From positions 248,001-312,000 of the forward strand of contig JAPMXV010000031.1 of assembly GCA_026936335.1 (NCBI GenBank): a stretch of DNA of 64,000 nt. Direction: 5' to 3'. Under the pieces are notes generated by a model. The model ran no database searches. It was given only the letters and a program-made list of their open reading frames with translations, and was not told the origin of the DNA. This stretch comes from Mantamonas sphyraenae (taxonomy: Eukaryota; CRuMs; Mantamonadidae). Below are positions 38,101-47,100 of this stretch, piece after piece; within the stretch, counting starts at the first letter, position 1, and the number at the start of each line of letters is the position of its first letter. Made by a program: the position numbers and the translations under genes.

Positions 38101-41100
38101 GTGCTCCAGTGCGCCCCTCCGTCAACGCTCACCTGCACCACAGTGGGCATGTTCAGGTCCACCATGTACACGCACTGCTCCTCGCCCATGGCCAATTCTC
38201 CGTTCAGCACCTCTGTTGTGGAACCGCTGTCTTGATGTATGCTAAACACGCGGAACTGCATCGGGTGGCACAGCAGGTTTTCCAACACCAGCGGTGGCAA
38301 CAGTTGCACCTCACATCCGTACCGTCCACTGCCTTCGGGTTGGGTGAAGCGTACGTAGTACACATGCTTGGCCATCGATCGCATGTCCTCCGTCAGGCAT
38401 TGGATCAGCCTGTGCTGCCGTTGCACAATACCCTTCAGGCCGATCACCGAGCTGCCTTGCGTCCAGCCATACCCTTGGTCGCTGGGTCGCAAGAGCAGAT
38501 CGCCACGACGCGCATCGGTGACGGGCAGAAACACGCGCTCGCCCGGCGCCACGTCTGCCAGCTCCAGCACGTTGTCACGCTCAGGATCACGAGCCACCAT
38601 CATGCTCACGTGATGGTCACCCAAGTTGTGCACAGACACGGCCGAGCGCAAACTCAACACCTTGCTGCTTTGTTCCAACGCCACGTTGGCGTAAAACCGC
38701 ATCGTGCCTTGACGATAACTGCTGTGGCCCACACGTTGGATGGGCACATTGGCAAGGGTGGCCAACACACGGCGCCGCTCCACATCGCGGAACACCACCA
38801 CGTTGACGGTGCGGTCCAAGGTAACGCCGCCGCCACCAACCTTGCTCTGACGAACACGCAGGATGTCGTCTGTGTCGCGCATGTGCAGAGCCGCACGTTG
38901 ACCAGGTTCCAACAAATGCATCTCCTGGTCGCCCAACACGTGTGAGTCCATGTCAGAACCCACAAGCACACTCAGCTGCTCCGTGACCACCGCACGCGCC
39001 GTCTCGCTGCTTCCCTCTGCCAGCGTGTACGCCACATGCATCCCCGTTTGGTTTTCAATCCAGTACGAATGGAACGCGGCACGCTTGAGGTCGTGCTCGC
39101 GCGTGTAGTAGTCTCGCTTCCACAGTTCCCACGTGCGCAGCAAGGATGCCACAGCGTGTTCGCTGACCACCACATTCAGTGGCCGCGTCGCCGTAAGCTC
39201 CACAATGTGCAGCGGGTTGGGTGCCGTCGTAAACTGCACCGTAAACTCCCATGGCTCCACAATGGGCTCCCACGCCGTGTAGTCAAAGTTGAAGAAGGAT
39301 GCGTTCACCTCCCACCGCGATACGCAGACCTGCGCACGCCGTGTCCCGTCCGCCTGAAGCGACGCCACTGGCATGTTGACACTCAATACAGGCGTACTGT
39401 GGCCGTACACATCGTTGATCACGAGCACACTCATCCCGTGGCACTCCAGCGAAAACTCAAACCGTTCGTCGTCCTCGTCACCTTTGCCGTTCGCATCACC
39501 ACCATCCCCACTGCTGTCATCTGTGTCATGCACCATCACCATCGTCTCTTTGCCCTTGCCACTACGCGAGGCCAGCGCACTGCTGCTGCGTTCCTCCAGG
39601 CGCAGATTGCCATTTGTGCTGCGTCGCTGCACGTTTCGCTGCCGTCCCACGCTGTCCACAGTGTCGCCCAATGACGCCGCAAACGCGTTGACAATGTCCA
39701 ATGTCATGCGCACGTCCTTGTACGACACACGCACGTCCAGATTCTCCATCTCGACACCCAGGTGGTGCAAGCCCCCACTGGCGCTCTCAAACTCGGTGGT
39801 AATTGACAGCGGATGCACGATGGCATGACCATCCTCCACACTCAGGTTGGGTTGACACATAAACAGCTCCAAACCCGTGATCCACACACTCAACGACTGC
39901 TCCTGTACATCTGTCTCCGGCGATCGCGTGCTGTTGTACTTTGCCAGGGTTGTCGTGCGCATCACAATCGCACGCGACTGCGCGTCCTTCTCATCTGCCA
40001 CAAAACACACCTCCTGGTCTGTAATCGACACTTTGATACGCAGCGACGGTCGCTTTCGCCCGTCGCCGAGGTATCCATCCAGTGACATCGATTCGCCCAG
40101 CATGTACTGGCTCAGATCCAAACTGACACCCTCCTCGGCCAGTGACGAAGACGCACGTCGTGCCATGGACGAAGAGGATGAAGAAGTCGACGACGAACCT
40201 GCCACCTTGGCCGGACGCGCGACGGGCTCCGATGCAGTCGCGTCACCACCCAGCGGCTGCACTGCAAAAAGATAAATGGCGGCAAACGCCGGGGCGGAGA
40301 TGAGCGCACGCATGCGATTGATGACCACGCTGAGGGCCACCGAGTCGTCAGCACCCACGTCGCAGTGCACAAAGATCTGCGGATCCGAGTTGCCGACCCC
40401 GCCGAGGTCGTCCAGAGGCTTCAAGAGATGCTCAAACTGATTGCCATTGTTGCGACGGTCCGAAATGTGCATGCGAAGCAGCGAGGACTCGAGCTTGGTT
40501 CGTCCCGACCACCACGTGTCCCATCCTGCGTCCCATTCGAGCATCTCCAGCTCGGCAATGGGACGCACCTCCTCGTCTGCAAACCCACCGTCTGCAATTG
40601 CCAGCGACAGACTGTTCATGTGCACATTCATGTGCCATTGCAACAGCTGCACATACTCGCCTCCATGACCCTCCTTCTCCTCGTCAGCAACTGCAGCCTG
40701 GTCTTGTGCCGATCCCCCACGCACACCACCAGGTGACGCAGGTGACGAAGCAACGCCCATTGTCGACGACACTGACGGTGACGAGGACTGCTCCATGTAC
40801 AATGAAAAGTCGTCGCTGCGGCTGGTGAGCATGATGGGCTTCTCGCTCAAGTTCCCGTCCACGATGTCCAGCAGCAGCTGGTACTGGAACTGGTTCAACT
40901 GCACGCCCACATGTGGCACTGTGGCATCCAACACGCTGGCCAGCCGCATGAGGCGGCACTGTGCCATGTCGACACAGGGTCTCTCCAAACGCACACTTGC
41001 GTCGGTGTTGACCACCAAGGGCACACGTTCCGCGCCACTGGACACTTGGGTCACACAGTGCATGTTGCTCACATCCACACGCATCACCTCGTATGTGACC

Positions 41101-44100
41101 GGTTCAAATCCTCGCAGCGGACCGGCCTTGCGCACAAACGAATTCTCGATCGAAATGTGGCCCATCGATGCGTGCAGCAGATGTTGCGAACGTGCATCTG
41201 GGGACACCACAAACACCGGTTGATCCAAATCAATGTCCATGCGCATGAGTTCGGCTCCCGGAAACATCGGTGGCAGGGGCTCGCCCTCGCCGACCCAGTC
41301 GTAGTATGGCTGCAGCAAAACGCCGTCCATCAGATACAACCACACTTCTTGCCACAGTCGATGCACATACAGGATCTCCACCGATTGCATGCGCAGCACA
41401 AACTCGGAACCGTACCCAGGATACTCGCGCGCTTGTTCGCGCGGATGCATGGTGTTGTACTCCAGTTCCACCATTTGTGACTGATCCACCTGCTTCAACA
41501 GATTCACTTGGTGCTTGTGTGCCTGTGGCGTAAGATCCACCATGCTCATGCGACCCAGACGCGCGCGGAAATCCATGCTCAAGGCGCGCCTCACCACGCG
41601 CAGCTGCGAGTCACTGTTCCACACCTCTGCAATCGGCAATCCTTCGTGCTGCATGCGGATGGCCAGGGTGCGCAGATTGGCAACCACCTTGAGCCGCACC
41701 ACGTCCACGTCTTCCTGCTCCTCCACAGCTGCCGCCGCCTCTCCACTCACCGGAACTCCAAACCAGATGTCCGTTGCACGAAACACGATGCGCATCAGCA
41801 TGGCCACACTCGGTCGGTTGAGCGTCAACAGCAGTTGGTTGAATTCCACGCCCACGTCCATCAGAGCGCCTGCAAAGTAGGGCGAATCGGGCATGTACGC
41901 AGCGTACGTCACCTCAATCAGCGACTGCTCCTCGTCACCCTTTCCTGCTGTTGCTTTCGCCTCGTCTGTGGTTTGCTCTTCCTGCGACTCGTTGCGATGC
42001 CTCAACCGTTGCTGCGACTGTGCCACATAGCTTCGTCCCAGCTCAGGTTGTCGCAGTTCCTGCATCAGATCGCGTATGGACAGCGCATGCAGCTTAAATG
42101 TGGCCGTATCGTGTGTTTGGTGGCTGTCGTACGCCATCACAAAGCCCAGAAAGTGCACATCGGCCACGTCCTGTCCGCTGAGCGTCATCGACTCCGTGTC
42201 GACCGTCTGCTCCGTCATCGTCACCTGCACCTTGTCCAATTCACACGCCACATGCATCCACACGTAGTCGTTGGGCACAGTCTCGGCACTGGTGCTTGAC
42301 CTGCCTTCTAGAGACGACGTCACGGCAGCTTCCGCGCTCTCCGCATTCACCGTCGGCTCCCGTGCCTCTTCAGCAATCCGTTCGCCAAAGTTCTCCTGCC
42401 ACAGGCCCATCACCGACTCAAACTGCAGTGTGGAAAAGTAGGCGCGAATCTGCTCGCCCTCAAGGCGCACGCGCACCTGGGACACGTTGGGGAAGCGAGC
42501 TGGGGCAAGGGGCAGCACGGGACGCTCGATGCTCAAACTCAAACTGCTTTGCTTGACCAGATGCATGCCTTTCCCGTAGCGGTGGTACATGTTTGCCAGG
42601 GTGAGACCCTGCACATCGATGCGTACTTGATCCAGCATGTCGTAGGTGGGTCTCTGCCCAGGCGCCACGAGATCCACACCCATCTCATCCACGGGGCGGA
42701 AATGACTGCTGATGGCAATCGATTGCATGTCTGCACGCAGAACCTCCTTGCTACCTTCAGGGCTGCTGGAGCGTGGCAGCAACACACGTGGCTGCTCCAC
42801 CATCACATCCATTTTGGTCATGGTGCCGTTCTCCAGCAACGAGTCGCTTGCAGCCTGCGACCATGCGTTGTACACTTCCAACAGTGGGCCGTCGTTGAAA
42901 TATGCGCCCAGCTGCAGCGTGAAAACGTTTCGATACACCAGCTTCACACTCGGCATGCGCACACGGAACAGCGCATCGAACCCAGGATACATGCGTGCCT
43001 CCAACGGATGGTAGGTGGCATACAGAAACTCCACCTGCTCGCTAGCCTTGCGCACAGCAAGAAACACGCCATGGTGCCTTCCTGCAGGTGTCAAATCGTG
43101 CACCGAAAAGTTGCCCAGCTGCCCGGCCATCTGTGTGCTGCGTGCACGCCACGTCATGCTCAGCTCTGTGTCGGCCATGCACAGATCGGCAATGTTCTGT
43201 CCCTCCGAGTTCAGGCGGATTGTCATGGCCCGCATGGTGAACGACACGGTGAATCCAATCCGATCGCTCGTGTCCTTCACGTGCTTGCCTCCCTCCTTCA
43301 ACGCCACCACCCCTGCTCCCTCTGTGTTTGGTAGTATCTCCGCTTCCGATGGCATCTCTTCCACCTGTCCATTTGTGTCTTGCGCCGATTGGGCGGCTTC
43401 GTCAAACCAGATGTCCATCGCGTCGAAGCTCAGCTGCATCAGTGCACTCACCGTCTGTCGATTGCACACAAAGTAGATGGTGTTGAAGTGCACGCGCACG
43501 CTTGTGTCCACCTCGTCGTAGAACGGGCTGCGGTCATCGTGGTGGGCGTGGTACTCGATCCGAATCAAACTCACTTCTCCCTTTTCTCCCTCCTCCCCAC
43601 CCCCACGTGGTCTCTGTACATGCATGTCTGCCACAGGGGATGTACTCGCTACCATGCGGAACTGCTCCTCCTTGTACATTGGGCCCTCCAGCAGATCTTC
43701 GATGTGCAGGTCCGCCAGCCGGAATTGGGCCACCGCCTCGTACACTTGCGTGTCGTACTGCATGTCAAACGCGTCCAGAACAACACAAGCAATGGCAACA
43801 TGCTCCTCGGGGAATCCGTATTGCGTGCACCGCACCTCCATACGCTCCACCTCCAGCTCCAGCCGCGACAGCACCTTGTCGCGAGGCGGCGATGTTGCCG
43901 ACTCCGATTCTCTATCCGCAGCAGCGCCAGCGTGGCTCGTGCCCTCTTCTTGCACGACCTTTGCGTCTGCATCACTGCCATCGTCCTGAAGCGTGTCAGA
44001 AACCATCGTGTTTGCATACAGATTCTCACGGCCGACATCCATGAGAAGTGCAAAATGACGCTGCGAGAAGTCAAAGGCCATGTTTGGGATGCGCACATGT

Positions 44101-47100
44101 GTGGTAAAATCCGGCAATGTGGGGAACAGTGCATAGGGCAACGAGGCCATGTTCGGCCTGCGGATGGTCAGTCCCACGTCCGTTTCGTCCATCATGCTGG
44201 TTCGTGATGCTGCCCCGTGCAGCTCACTGCTGGCGTGCATGCGCGTGAAACCAACGTCGATGTGCTCCATGTACACTCCTTCTGCCTTGGGAAGCGCCTC
44301 AAACTTGTTCTCCACACGGATGGCACCCAGCGAGCACAAAATCCGCTCGGCGTGCTTCGCATTCCTTGGCACGATCACCTGCGGCGCCTCCACGTTCAGT
44401 TGCATCTTCATCAGACGTCCCACATCCTCGCCTGCGTATGTGGTGATCTCTTCTGCATAGTTGGCCCACGCATTGTACACCTCCAGCAGGGTACCATCGC
44501 GGAAGTACGCGGACACCGCGTCGTAGAAGCTCTGCACGTACACTGTGGTCAGCGAGCCCATTTGAAGCTCAAACAGTGAGTCAAAGCCCGGGTATCGGCC
44601 TTCCTCGTTGCGATCGTAGTTGGCGTACCGAAACTGCACGCGTTGTCCTTCGTCCATCCGTAGCACGGTGCGGTATTCGTCTGCACACTGGCCCGACGTG
44701 TCAAAGACACGCAGGTCGCCCAATTCGGCTTGCATGTCTTGTGTTTGGTCGCGCATGCGCACATCCATGCTTGCGTCGTGCATGCTCACCTCGCAGATCG
44801 GCTCCTGTTCGCTGTTCAGAAACACGGTAAACTGGTTCAAACGTGCCGTAAAGTGCACTTGCACAATGTCGCCCGGCCAGATCACATCGGTGATCACCGT
44901 GGCCGTCTCACCGTCCGTGTGCATTGTGCTGTTCACCCCGTCCAGCGACGCCTCGCTTTCGGTGCCGGAATCGGTGGAGCCCGCATTCTGCAACGGCGCC
45001 ACGGTATCGGCTTCCACTCCTGTGGCCACAGCGGCTGCGTGCTTTGGCGAGTACCAGATGTCCATCGAGGTGAACACGGCCTCCAGCACCTCGGAGAAGG
45101 AGTCCCGGTTGCAATTCAGCCACAGCGAGTCGAATTGCATGTCCACCTTCATGTCCACGTTGTCGTATCGTGGGCTATTCCTGCTCACAAAGTGGTACGA
45201 AAACGTAATCAGCTTGTCCTCTTCCGACACGGACGACGGGGTGAGACCCAGCTCCGTGCTGCCCGCACTCTCGCTCACCTCAGACACCGCCTGGTCAAGG
45301 TCCACCACAATGCCACCAGCACCGGCATTACCAGATACGCGATCCACCTGGGACGCCGCAATGTACTGGTGCTCCTCTTCGGTGGCCTCAAACAGATCTT
45401 TGATGAACAAATCCTTCAGCGAAATCGATGCTTCGGCGTCGTATGCACGCGACGTGTAGTGCAACCCCAGGCCCAGCATGTGCACTAGGGCCAACTCCTG
45501 CGACTCTTCCAGCTTGTACTTGACGCGGTCACGGTACACCACAAACGAAATGTTGTCAATGACAAAGGTGCACTCCACGTGTACCCTGTCCACCACCACG
45601 TTGACCACCCCCGATGTGTTGTTGTCTGTCCTTGACACCTCTGTCTCGGTATCCTCTTTGTCGTCGTCGTCGTCGTCGTCATTCTCCACAGGATGCATCT
45701 GCACCATCGACTCGGTCATCCAGTCATCGTCGTCATCGTCGTCGTCGTCGTCGTCATCGTTGTCATCCTCCTCGTCTGCTTCGTCTTCCTCCTCCACAAT
45801 TACGTCTGGTTTCAGCTGTTCCAACGAGTACACCGCCGAGGCCCACATTGTGCCGTCGTCGTCATCGTCGTCGCTGCTGCTGCTTCCTTCCCTGAACGGG
45901 TCACTCCCAGACGCACCCACAGCACTCACATCTGCACCCAGCGCAGTGTCATCACCCCATACGCCGTCGATGGTGTCCATGAACGCGTCAAACTTGTGTG
46001 TGTCAAAGTGAAAGTCAAGCTGACTGATGCGCGCGTTGACGCGTGTCTGTGGCAGCCGCGTGTAGTCGATGAGCACACAACGTTGCACCGTCATCTCAAT
46101 GCTAAAGTTGTCTACCAAGCACAGGTCACGGAACGCTCGCCTGTCCACCACCCCTTGGCCTTCTCGAAGCATCTGCCACTGAGGGTTGTTTGCTGGTGTC
46201 AGCAGCATCTGGATGTTCACCAGGTGCATGTCGTACGTGTCATAGTATCGCTTTTCGTCCGCCATGGCGCCGCTGCGCACTACCAGCTGGCCCAAGTCGA
46301 GCACCAGCAGCGTGGTTTCCGGATCCACGGCGTCCTGCGGAACCAAAAACCGCGGCGCGTGGATGTCCACCTGCACATCCACCGTCGTGTGGTGTGCCAT
46401 CACATACTCCAAATTCGACAGTTGCCGCTCGTAAAACGCCTCCAGGTTCTGCATGGTGATGGTCTCCAGCGTGGCGGCCGCGCGTGACTTTGCACGGAAA
46501 AAGCGCACGATGCGTTGGATGCACGACGCCGACCACACAATGTCCAACGGCTGCAAGCGACACACCAGACGCGTGTCTGCCTCGCAGTTCTGCGGCTCAC
46601 TTTCAAAGATAAAGTGAAACAAGGTGTTTGGAGGGGCTGCGATGCTCGACCGCGCAACACCTTCGTCTGCTGTCGCAAACGAGTCACTGTCGCTGGACGA
46701 CGACGTGGATGACGACGATGACGACGTGGAAGATGACGCGTGTGTCATCTCTGTGCTGCGTCCCTCCACAGAGGTCTGTTCACGCACACTCTCCAGCGTG
46801 CTCGAGTCCAGCTGCGACTTTTTGCTCGACACCATGTGTGCAAACTGCGAGTCTTGCGTGTAGTCGTCGTACACATCGAGCGATTCCAGAAACAAGCCGA
46901 GAACGTAGCCCTCCACCAGCTTTTCAAACTCCATGGCAAAGTCGCCCGACACAATGCGGATGATCGGCTCGTGCTCCGCACCGCTCAGCGCCAACGACCC
47001 CTGGTGCAAGGCAAATGTGGCACGCACCTTGACATAGTCTGGCGGTATGTGCGACTTTTCCTCCGTCTCTGCGTCCAGGTTCTCTCTGTACACCTCCTTT

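Noticed and set aside
41100-41113. GGTTCAAATCC stretch resembling a tRNA B box
   Set aside because: No matching A box or cloverleaf at the right distance; it lies in VPS13 coding sequence.
45659-45780. GTC/ATC repeat region considered as a CRISPR-like or minisatellite array
   Set aside because: It is a trinucleotide run in frame with Asp/Glu codons of VPS13, with no spacers.
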